The notes under the pieces: model-generated
Database searches by the model: none
What the model was told of the DNA's origin: nothing
Seen by the model: the letters and a program-made list of their open reading frames with translations, nothing else
DNA from: Nitrospirota bacterium
Lineage (GTDB): Bacteria > Nitrospirota > Nitrospiria > Nitrospirales > UBA8639
Assembly (NCBI GenBank): GCA_029881175.1
Contig: JAOUNC010000018.1
Coordinates: 1-15,011 of the forward strand
Reading direction: 5' to 3'
DNA length: 15,011 nt
In this document: positions 8,549-14,753 of the stretch, in pieces
How the letters are laid out: every line of letters starts with the position of its first letter
Position numbering within the stretch: the first letter of the stretch is position 1
Translations under genes and position numbers: made by a program

Positions 8549-8832
8549 GATGGACCGAAGAAGCTCACCGTTGGCTTCGTGACATCCACGATTACATAGC
8601 AGAGGATAATCGAGAAGCAGCTCAGAACGTGTTATCGGGAATTTATGAGAAAGTACAGTTGCTGCGGCGTTTTCCCGAAATCGGTCACAAGTATCGCACT
8701 GAGACAGATGGTGAAATCAGAATCTTACTCTACGGACATTATCGGATCGCATACCTTCTGAGATCTTCCACCAGTATTGACATTTTAGGTGTATTTCACG
8801 GAGCACTGGACATTAGCAGGTATCTTCCGTGA
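8536..8832 (+). CDS. ParE/RelE-family toxin of a type II TA system
   Basis: This 98-residue protein has the family layout: an opening strand EIRWTEEAHRWL, a long helical pair (LRDIHDYIAEDNREAAQNVL and IYEKVQLLRRFPEIGHKY), then the beta core GEIRILLYGHYRIAYLL, and the closing strand IDILGVFHGALDISRYL. The YIAEDN...AAQ, P-x-x-G-x-x and YRI.Y...I.IL.V.HGA pattern favours ParE-type members, which act on DNA gyrase, over ribosome-dependent RelE, but the target cannot be decided from sequence. The start overlaps the antitoxin end. The pair lies between the intact ATPase-gene tail and its first degenerate copy, so it may have arrived as a cassette. Confidence 0.87.
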   Translation: MAEIRWTEEAHRWLRDIHDYIAEDNREAAQNVLSGIYEKVQLLRRFPEIGHKYRTETDGEIRILLYGHYRIAYLLRSSTSIDILGVFHGALDISRYLP

Positions 8833-8874
8833 TTCAAGTGAATACCCTATTGGCCAACCTTCGTCGTTAGAGGG

Positions 8875-8976
8875 GGCGCTTCCTGTCCCGTATGCAAAAT
8901 AGTCGACCTTCCTTGCCTGATTCAGGTCGGCCCTGGAGAAAAAGACCATCTGGTCTGGTGCCACTTGTATGCTTAG
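8875..8976 (+). pseudogene. Decayed copy of the DppF-like ATPase 3' end
   Basis: Reading from 8875, the frame gives GASCPVCKIVDLPCLIQVG and then PGEKDHLVWCHLYA before TAG at 8974-8976. The intact ATPase ends [20 protein letters not shown] then QVWCHLYT. From CTG ATT to the stop, 51 of 60 bases agree by my count, and similarity continues past the stop (TTAGGCAAA..CCAGATGAACG) well into non-coding sequence. There is no start codon or rest of the gene, so this is a fragment left by duplication. It lies directly downstream of the TA pair. Confidence 0.85.
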
Positions 8977-9309
8977 GCAAAAGCCAGATGAACGTTCTCT
9001 GAACGGTTAAATCACTCCGATGTGTCAGGAAATTGATTCCACAATTTCGACATTGAATGAATACGTGATGATTCTGTGAAGACCTCACCAAGTTGGCATC
9101 CTTTGCCTTGAGCTGAGGATGACAATCTGGGTAGGGTCTCACCGAGGTATCCCGTATTCGTTCAATTCCTGAACCGTAAAATCTCTTTTTTACAAAATAT
9201 CCTTCAGCTTTCATTTTCATTGAAAACAGCACATGTGTATTCATCGTACGTCCATCTTTTTATCTTATAGGGGCCTAATGCGATATAATGACAAAGAGGT
9301 TAAGTTTTT
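8977..9309. other. Spacer downstream of the tail copy, leader of decarboxylase gene
   Basis: About the first 150 bases resemble the sequence following the intact ATPase gene, including a GGCATCC...GAGGATGAC repeat at 9095-9129 that looks inverted relative to its counterpart at 8045-8073. The rest leads into the decarboxylase gene. I see no gene on either strand. Confidence 0.55.
9284..9289 (+). promoter_or_regulatory. Possible -10 box before the decarboxylase gene
   Basis: A perfect TATAAT lies 20 bases before the ATG, but no good -35 box is 16-18 bases upstream. The expected transcription start would fall almost on the AGAGG ribosome site (9295-9299), so this may be chance. Confidence 0.25.
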
Positions 9310-10965
9310 ATGAATCCCCCCTATACCATTGGCACTCTCCTTCTGGACCGCTTGTACAAGCTGGGGCTGCATCATATTTTCGGCATCCCCGGCGATTATG
9401 TGCTGACGTTCTATAAGCTTCTCGAAGAATCCCCTATCCAGCATATCGGGACCACTCGCGAAGATTGCGCAGGTTTTGCATCGGATGCCTATGCCCGCAT
9501 TCATGGGATTGGTGGCGCATGCGTGACCTATTGCGTGGGTGGTCTGAACATGGTCAATGCCATTGCCTGCGCCTATGCTGAGCGATCACCAGTCGTGGTC
9601 ATTTCCGGATCTCCCGGGCTGACCGAACGAGTGAATGATCCCTTTCTGCATCATATGGTGCGTGATTTCTCCACTCAACGCGATGTGTTTGAAAAAATTA
9701 CCGTGGCCTCCGTGATTTTGGATGACCCTCATACTGCCGAACGGGAGATTGATCGAGCCTTGAAGGCATTGATGCAATTTAAGCGACCGATCTATTTGGA
9801 AATACCACGAGATCTCGTACTGACTCCTGTGCAAGTGGCCTCAACGGAACCACCCCAAGAAACTGTCTGCCAAAGTGATCCAGCGGCCCTCAAAGAAGCC
9901 GTTGCAGAAGTGCGTGCCATTCTGTCAGATTCAGAACGTCCGGTTATTTTGGCTGGCGCAGAAATTCACCGGTTCGGTCTTCAGGATGAATTAACCGAAC
10001 TGGTCGAGCATATGAACGTCCCCATCGCAACGACCTTGTTGGGGAAGTCGGTCATCCGCGAAGATCATCCTTTGTATATTGGCGTGTATGGGGGATTGGT
10101 GGGGCGAGAAGAAATTTTAGAGTTTGTGGAGAACGCCGACTGCCTGCTGATCTTAGGGACCTTGCTCACTGATGTCGAAGACGTCAAAGCGCATACCATG
10201 CTCCTGTCCGCAGGCCGCACCGTTCATGCGACGGCAGACTCCCTTGCCATCAAGCATCATACCTATGAAGACGTGCGCTTTGAAGATTTTATCCGGGCCT
10301 TGGCGGCGTCGCCCTTGTCGTCATTTCCTGCGCGGGCGCTTCCTCCTCGTGACAGCGTTCGATTTGATCCACCTGGACCGGAAGCGGCCGTGACCCTTCG
10401 TAATGTGTTCGGGTATTTGGATGGTTTGCTGAATGACAAGACGGTGGTGATCGCTGATGTCGGGGAATCGCTGTTTGCCGCTGCTGATTTGCGGGTACGG
10501 AAAAGCGCGGAGTTTTTGTCTCCGGCCTATTACACGTCCATGGGATTCAGCGTCCCGGCCGCTCTTGGTGCCGGATTTGCCGATCCTACCCTCAGGCCTC
10601 TGGTGTTGGTAGGTGATGGAGCATTTCAAATGACGGGCACAGAATTGTCCACGTGCATTTGCTATGGGCAGGCCCCCATCATCGTGGTGCTGAATAACCA
10701 CGGCTATGGGACGGAACGGGAAATTCTCGAAGGCCCTTTCAATGACATCCATGAATGGCAGTATGAAAAAGTCTGCGACTTGTTGGGAGGAGGCGTGGGA
10801 CATCGGGTGGGGACATTTGGAGAATTAGTCCAGGCCCTGAATTCCGCCGTTGATGATGTTAAGCACGTACATGTGCTAAATGTCCTACTTGACCCAAGTG
10901 ATCGTTCCACCGCCATGAAGCGGGTCGCCCGGCGACTGGCGAAACGGATGGCAGGGCAAAAGTAA
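9310..10965 (+). CDS. Thiamine-diphosphate 2-oxo-acid decarboxylase (pyruvate/indolepyruvate decarboxylase type)
   Basis: This 551-residue cytoplasmic enzyme should remove CO2 from a 2-oxo acid, giving an aldehyde. The N-terminal ThDP-binding domain has GIPGDY (25-30) and the cofactor-activating glutamate E51 in TTREDCAGF. The adjacent histidines H114/H115 (PFLHHMVRDF) are the catalytic pair seen in pyruvate and indolepyruvate decarboxylases and separate it from acetolactate synthase. The middle domain begins near residue 185. The C-terminal ThDP motif runs GDGAFQMT (435-442) to LNN (461-463), and E469 in GYGTER matches the second catalytic acid of the family. Substrate could be pyruvate, a branched-chain or an aromatic 2-oxo acid; this is not decidable here. 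AGAGG precedes the ATG by ten bases. The stop codon TAA overlaps the start of an ATPase-tail fragment (TAATG). Confidence 0.92.
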   Translation: MNPPYTIGTLLLDRLYKLGLHHIFGIPGDYVLTFYKLLEESPIQHIGTTREDCAGFASDAYARIHGIGGACVTYCVGGLNMVNAIACAYAERSPVVVISGSPGLTERVNDPFLHHMVRDFSTQRDVFEKITVASVILDDPHTAEREIDRALKALMQFKRPIYLEIPRDLVLTPVQVASTEPPQETVCQSDPAALKEAVAEVRAILSDSERPVILAGAEIHRFGLQDELTELVEHMNVPIATTLLGKSVIREDHPLYIGVYGGLVGREEILEFVENADCLLILGTLLTDVEDVKAHTMLLSAGRTVHATADSLAIKHHTYEDVRFEDFIRALAASPLSSFPARALPPRDSVRFDPPGPEAAVTLRNVFGYLDGLLNDKTVVIADVGESLFAAADLRVRKSAEFLSPAYYTSMGFSVPAALGAGFADPTLRPLVLVGDGAFQMTGTELSTCICYGQAPIIVVLNNHGYGTEREILEGPFNDIHEWQYEKVCDLLGGGVGHRVGTFGELVQALNSAVDDVKHVHVLNVLLDPSDRSTAMKRVARRLAKRMAGQK

Positions 10966-11057
10966 TGGATGTTTGTAAAACTACCGATTCTCCTTTAATC
11001 CCAATCGGCTCTCTCGAAAAAGGCCACATGAGTGAGCCGTTCCCCATTGCTGATTGA
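10965..11057 (+). pseudogene. Second decayed copy of the DppF-like ATPase 3' end
   Basis: From the ATG overlapping the decarboxylase stop, a 30-codon frame begins MDVCKTTDSPLIPIGSLEKG and continues HM before diverging, ending at TGA 11055-11057. The intact ATPase tail reads [20 protein letters not shown] then H. About 14 of 21 residues agree over 10965-11027, after which similarity fades; the family's Trp-Cys-His ending is absent. The match seems to reach a few bases upstream, through the decarboxylase stop (GCAAAAGTAATGGATG against GCAAGTCATGGATG). I read it as a remnant of the same duplicated gene end, although translation as a small coupled peptide cannot be excluded. Confidence 0.75.
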
Positions 11058-11242
11058 AAAGAAACCGATAATGGCGTATGTTTGAGGTAATCAATAACAT
11101 GTGCTTTGGACAGACTCTCATTGGTTTGTCCCATAGGATGTTTACAGAGTGCTCATCAAAAACAGTCTAGTTATGATAAGGTGGGAGGAATGAAAATATG
11201 ACCATAAATGCCGAGGCTTCGGGGCGTTTCAAAAAAGCATGC

Positions 11243-11379
11243 CCTGAGTTTCTTCGAAGGGTTCGTCCTGTCCTGAGCTTTGCCGAAGGGAAGGCCGCAG
11301 CCAGTTTTGCGCGGAGAGCGTCCTTCCACTACGTGAGCAGGGAAAACTGGCGAGAACGCCGCTGGCGGCTCTTTTCAAC
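11243..11379. repeat. Dispersed repeat copy 2 with nested direct repeats
   Basis: The segment 11305-11379 is the second copy of the element at 4568-4642. Just upstream are two 19-base direct repeats, 11243-11261 and 11272-11290, both of form CCTGAG...CGAAGGG and matching at 15 of 19 bases. They resemble the CCTGAG/CGAAGG repeats found dispersed in many bacteria. A TTCAAAAAAG motif near 11228 matches the one near 4535, so the CCTGAG unit may have inserted inside the longer element. Confidence 0.7.
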
Positions 11380-11445
11380 TGCCCCTTATGCATTATAAAT
11401 CGACGTCGGATGAAATTCCTGTCCTCACAGTAGCGTATTTACACC

Positions 11446-11468
11446 AGAGGCCCGATTACTGGGCCTCT
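11446..11468. repeat. GC-rich inverted repeat
   Basis: AGAGGCCC (11446-11453) and GGGCCTCT (11461-11468) are perfect complements around a 7-base loop. No U-tract follows on the plus strand, so an intrinsic terminator is possible only in a weak form. Confidence 0.5.
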
Positions 11469-11717
11469 TGGAAACAGTAAATAGGTATCCTGCTTCATCA
11501 TCTTTTTTAATTGCCCCTCCCTAGAGTCCTCTGATCTCATCGGAGCCACCAAATCTGGTTTAATTTGCCTAGGTAATCGCTAATAGCTTTACCAACGATA
11601 TCCTGAATTCCTGGTTGCCTTACCCCCCCTTGAGGTAGATTCATCGGTCTTACGGATAAAGTCTAACGCCAGGGATGGGTGTCGCAAAGTCCAGCATTGT
11701 TAGAAAGGAAGCCTGCT

Positions 11718-12389
11718 ATGAAACGTGTCTCTCTCTTGTGTGGAGCCGTGGCCTTGTTGGTGGCCATGACCGCGCCGTCCGCCTGGGCGCTCTCCATTAC
11801 CAAAACTAACAACACCTTCGGGTCCGTGGATAATAGTTCCGACACCAGAACGGTCGACATTGCTGCCGGTGATATCACCATGGGGACGGGAACGATCCTC
11901 AGTGTGACGGCCACATTGGACTTCTCTAAATGTAACGACACTGCCACAGCCAGTGGTTGTAGTGGTACAGGGGGTGGCACAATTCCTTTCTCAAATGAAA
12001 TTGCTTTTGCACTCACCAGTCCGACTGGGACGACGGTAAATTTGGTGACTGCCGGCACGTTTACTTTTGGGAGTGGGGAATATCGGGCGGAAATAACCTT
12101 CGATGATTTGGCGGTTTCCGCTCTTCCAGCGAACCCAACCAATGGGACCTTCCAACTGGTCGGGACCTTGGGGAGTTTTGCCGGGGAGAATGCGGTGGGC
12201 ACGTAGTCCCTGGCATTTTCAGACAATGCAGACGGCGATCCTTTGGGTCTACATAGTTTTTCTTTGACAGTAGAGACCGACATGCCCACCCAGCCTCCGG
12301 CCGTCCCGGAACCAGGCACAATTCTTTTGTTTGGCACCGGCCTAGCCGGTCTGGCCGCCTGGCGGTACAAGAACCACAAGGCTGCCTAA
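11718..12389 (+). pseudogene. PEP-CTERM protein with P-domain-like region, split by in-frame TAG
   Basis: The ATG at 11718 follows AAAGGAAG by about seven bases. It opens with a Sec signal peptide (basic MKR, a hydrophobic core, then PSAWA with cleavage probable before LSITKT). The exported body includes FALTSPTGTTVNLV and ends its upstream part GSFAGENAVGT at codon 162. Codon 163 is TAG (12204-12206). The same frame stays open after it: SLAFSDNADGDPLGLHSFSL, then the PEP-CTERM signal VPEPG (196-200), a hydrophobic segment LLFGTGLAGLAAW, basic RYKNHK and TAA at 12387-12389. The GT-W-SL..SDNA.GD...L.S.SLT pattern fits the end of proprotein-convertase P-type beta domains, where Trp (TGG) normally follows Gly-Thr, so a single G-to-A change explains the stop. 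As written, the product would be secreted but not sorted or anchored. Sequencing error or stop readthrough are alternatives. Confidence 0.85.
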
Positions 12390-12421
12390 ACTTTGTCAGA
12401 TTGCGGCGAGTGAATCTTCCT

Positions 12422-12456
12422 AAAAAGCCTGGCTCTGAAAAGAGCCAGGCTTTTTT
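12422..12456 (+). terminator. Strong intrinsic terminator after the PEP-CTERM gene
   Basis: AGCCTGGCTCT (12426-12436) and AGAGCCAGGCT (12441-12451) form a perfect 11-bp stem with a GAAA tetraloop, extended by A-tract/T-tract pairing and followed by a run of T. It lies 36 bases after the TAA at 12387-12389, not near the internal TAG, which supports the longer frame being the original gene. Confidence 0.92.
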
Positions 12457-12511
12457 GTGTTCTTACTTTTCACTTCTCACATTTCTCTTTTAACCCTCTT
12501 CTGTTGGTTGG

Positions 12512-12541
12512 TTGCGGGCATGCTGAACTGGCCCGTATAAT
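12512..12541 (+). promoter_or_regulatory. Candidate promoter of the MEMO-family gene
   Basis: TATAAT at 12536-12541 is a perfect -10 box; TTGCGG at 12512-12517 is a weak -35 at 18-base spacing. It lies after the terminator and about 50 bases before the ATG at 12590, the right place for an independent promoter. Confidence 0.42.
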
Positions 12542-12589
12542 GGCTGTTTTTGAGGCATCATTCTTTATTTTTCAAGATTGGATTCCCCT

Positions 12590-13858
12590 ATGAGTACTGA
12601 GACTGTGGAAAAAGATTCGAAAAATTACCCGATTCTTCGGAATTTGCAATATTCGCCATTAAAGCAGGGGGATGAGCAATACATTGTGTTGTGGGATCCG
12701 ACTGGTTTGTCGGCGGAAAAGCTGGTCCTGCCGCTCAATTATTTCTGGCTGTTTCAGTTTTTTGATGGAGAGCATTCGTTAGAGCAGCTCGGTGGGGAAT
12801 ACCTGAAAAAGTATGGGGAATTCATGATGCCGGATCAGCTCACCAAATTGGTGGCCGATCTGGAGGAAAAATTGTTTTTGGAAGGCGATCGCCTGAAGCA
12901 AGTCCAGAAGCAAGCTTTTGAAGCCTATCGTAAGCTTGAGGTGAGGCCGATGGCGTTTGCCGGGAAACAATATGAAGCAGATCCCGTGAAATTGCGTGAG
13001 CAGATTGACGGGTTTTATGCCTCGAAGGAAGGGCCCGAGCAGGGCAAGGCCGAATGTGCCGGTCAGATAATTAAAGGTCTGGTGGCTCCAAATTTTGACA
13101 TCAAGGATGCCGGACCCATTTACGCCTGGGGCTATCAGGAGTTGCAGGAAGGCCAGGTCCCCGATGTGTTTGTGTTGATTGGGACGTGCCATGCGGGTCT
13201 TGAAGGCGGTATTGCGTTGACGGATAAAGATTTTGAAACGCCGTTTGGGACGGTTCCGGTGAATCGAGCGATTATTGATGCGATTCGTCAAGAAGCGGGT
13301 GAGACGTTTTTTGCTGAAGATATTTCTCATCTTCGGGAGCACAGCCTGGAATTGCAATTGCCGTTTCTCCAGCATGCGCTGGGTGAGGGGCGTGAGATTT
13401 CCATTGTGCCGATTTTGGTCGACTTTCCTCCGGACACACTGACGGGTGGAGAGTTTCAACAGCTCTTTCATCGAATCGATCAATTTTTGACGATCACCAA
13501 ACGTGCGATTCAAGCCAGTGGCCAACAGGTGTGCGTCATTGGCAGCGCCGATCTGGCGCATATCGGCATTCGGTACGGCGATCAAAAGCCACCCACCGAT
13601 TTTTCATTCCATCGCTGTATGCAGACTGATTTGGAGATGCTGAAAAAAGTTGAAGAGGCTGATCCGGAAGGCTTTGCGGAGTTTATTTTGAAAGAAGGCA
13701 ATCAGCGACGAATTTTAGGATTTTCGGTAATTTTTACCTTAATGAAACTGTTGCAACGCGATAGTGAGCCACTGAAGGGGCAAGTGTTACGTTATGATCG
13801 CGGCATTACGGATCAGTTCAATTCGACTGTGACGTATGCCAGTATTGCGTTTGTCTAA
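12590..13858 (+). CDS. MEMO-family protein (AmmeMemoRadiSam system protein B-like) with N-terminal PqqD-like domain
   Basis: This 422-residue protein has two parts. Residues 1-105 resemble the small PqqD-like winged fold found with radical-SAM peptide systems (YIVLWDPTGLSAEKLVLP, FFDGEHSLEQL, then a helical stretch). Residues about 120-422 form a MEMO domain: GTCHAG with H201, EHSLELQLPFLQ with H251, and GSADLAHIG with D321 and H324. In human MEMO1 the corresponding last motif carries a metal-binding Cys; here that place is Ala (A323), so metal binding may differ. The biochemical role of bacterial MEMO proteins is unsettled; they often occur with AMMECR1 and radical-SAM genes, neither of which is in this window. 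ATG 12590 is preferred over an in-frame TTG at 12578; neither has a clear ribosome site. The PqqD-like assignment is tentative. Confidence 0.85.
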   Translation: MSTETVEKDSKNYPILRNLQYSPLKQGDEQYIVLWDPTGLSAEKLVLPLNYFWLFQFFDGEHSLEQLGGEYLKKYGEFMMPDQLTKLVADLEEKLFLEGDRLKQVQKQAFEAYRKLEVRPMAFAGKQYEADPVKLREQIDGFYASKEGPEQGKAECAGQIIKGLVAPNFDIKDAGPIYAWGYQELQEGQVPDVFVLIGTCHAGLEGGIALTDKDFETPFGTVPVNRAIIDAIRQEAGETFFAEDISHLREHSLELQLPFLQHALGEGREISIVPILVDFPPDTLTGGEFQQLFHRIDQFLTITKRAIQASGQQVCVIGSADLAHIGIRYGDQKPPTDFSFHRCMQTDLEMLKKVEEADPEGFAEFILKEGNQRRILGFSVIFTLMKLLQRDSEPLKGQVLRYDRGITDQFNSTVTYASIAFV

Positions 13859-13918
13859 CAGGATGTTGAAAAATCTTGTCCGCCTAGTTTTTGGCAGGGG
13901 GGCTATCATCTAATTTTT

Positions 13919-13994
13919 GTCATACCCTCGAAGGCGGGTATCCATCCTGAAAATCCCTTCAGATGGATTCCCGATTGAAAACGTCGGGAATGAC
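13919..13994. repeat. Bipartite inverted-repeat (REP-type) element between convergent genes
   Basis: The 76-base element is nearly symmetric overall: the left outer GTCATACCC faces the right outer GGGAATGAC, and the inner GTATCCATC faces GATGGATTC. Each half also folds alone: ATACCC (13922-13927) with GGGTAT (13936-13941), and ATTCCCG (13967-13973) with CGGGAAT (13985-13991). It lies between the 3' ends of the MEMO gene (plus) and the isomerase gene (minus) and could serve as a two-way transcription stop, although no T-runs are present. Confidence 0.75.
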
Positions 13995-14086
13995 CCAATA
14001 GGTGAAACCAGGGTCTTCTGGTATTCACATCCACCCACTGCTTCATCTCTACTTTCTACTTCATTCGTTTCCCTTTTCACGTGGCG

Positions 14087-14656
14087 CTATTCCTCGGCCC
14101 GAATCGTGATCCGTACGGGATTTAGGGGGTTATCTCGGTCGTCTCGTGGAGCTGCCACGATTTGATCGACCACATCCATTCCTTTGACGACCTTCGCGAA
14201 GACCGAATAGCTTCGGTCCAGACTCCCCTGGTCTTCGACGCATATAAAAAATTGTGAGCCGCTATCGGTTACGTCACGCGTGGAATCCTCGCTTCGTGCC
14301 ACTTTGGCCATGGAAATCGTGCCACGGCGATGAGGGCGATCACTGGTTTCCGGGGGAAGATTAAAACCTGGGCCTCCGGTTCCGTGAAGGCTGCGGTCGG
14401 GATTTTTGCTGAGCGGATCTCCAGATTGAACGAGAAACCCTGGGATCACACGGTGAAACGACATGCCATCAAAGAATTTCAACCTGATCAAGTTGAGGAA
14501 GCTTTCAACATGGCGTGGTGCGTCGTCGGTGAAAAAACGAATTTCAATGTCTCCAAGGGCTGTGGAGATCACGGCTTTGGGATTTTTCTTTTTGAATTGT
14601 ATGGAAGGTGGTGTCAACATAGGGAATGCACTGTACCAAGTGCTCGTAAAGGTCAT
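14087..14656 (-). CDS. Cyclophilin-type peptidyl-prolyl cis-trans isomerase
   Basis: This protein of about 189 residues catalyses cis-trans isomerisation of X-Pro bonds and assists folding. Family marks in order: AVISTALGDIEIRFF, APRHVESFLNLI, the catalytic stretch FHRVIPGFLVQSGDP containing the conserved His-Arg, Phe and Gln, then RGTISMAK, GSQFFICVED, and LDRSYSVFAKVVKGMDVVD. It ends IRAEE followed by TAG (14087-14089 on the plus strand). No signal peptide is evident, so a cytoplasmic location is likely. The start is uncertain: ATG 14656 has GAGGG only three bases upstream, while an in-frame ATG at 14620 (MLTPPSIQF) has no ribosome site but gives a more usual length. It is convergent with the MEMO gene and lies 97 bases downstream of the glycosyltransferase gene, possibly in one transcription unit with it. 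Confidence 0.93.
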   Translation of the reverse strand: MTFTSTWYSAFPMLTPPSIQFKKKNPKAVISTALGDIEIRFFTDDAPRHVESFLNLIRLKFFDGMSFHRVIPGFLVQSGDPLSKNPDRSLHGTGGPGFNLPPETSDRPHRRGTISMAKVARSEDSTRDVTDSGSQFFICVEDQGSLDRSYSVFAKVVKGMDVVDQIVAAPRDDRDNPLNPVRITIRAEE

Positions 14657-14753
14657 CAACCCTCAGGGGCATTTAAAAATAGATAGAGGGAACAGGTCTT
14701 GACAGGAGGAGGGGCACGTATGGCCGAAGCTTCTGTTGGGAGACGCTGGAAGG

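Larger units (their letters stand above)
11058..11717. other. Repeat-rich non-coding region
   Basis: No credible gene is seen in these 660 bases. The left part has an attractive ribosome site (GGGAGG, 11183-11188) before ATG 11198, but the 66-codon frame that follows mostly reads through repeat DNA. A composite repeat (11243-11379) and a GC-rich hairpin (11446-11468) are listed separately. The final 250 bases lead to the PEP-CTERM gene and show no clear promoter. Confidence 0.6.

Noticed and set aside
11198..11398. 66-codon frame with a good ribosome site (GGGAGG) and an R/W-rich protein
   Set aside because: Most of its length lies in the dispersed repeat also found at 4568-4642 and the CCTGAG...CGAAGGG repeats, and the amino-acid make-up is that of translated repeat DNA.
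11650..11717. Possible cyclic-di-GMP (GEMM) riboswitch before the PEP-CTERM gene, prompted by GTCGCAAAGTCC and TCTAAC...GTTAGA pairing
   Set aside because: The second half of the aptamer (a GGGTTxCC-type segment) and the receptor helix are missing before the start codon; one short match is not enough.
11679..11717. GTG at 11679 as start of the PEP-CTERM protein (MSQSPALLERKPA extension)
   Set aside because: It would bury the signal peptide behind 13 extra residues; ATG 11718 has its own AAAGGAAG ribosome site and begins a textbook signal sequence.
12779..13585. Long antisense frame (268 codons) in the MEMO gene
   Set aside because: Shadow of the coding strand; the plus-strand frame has clear MEMO motifs while the antisense product is basic and unrecognisable.
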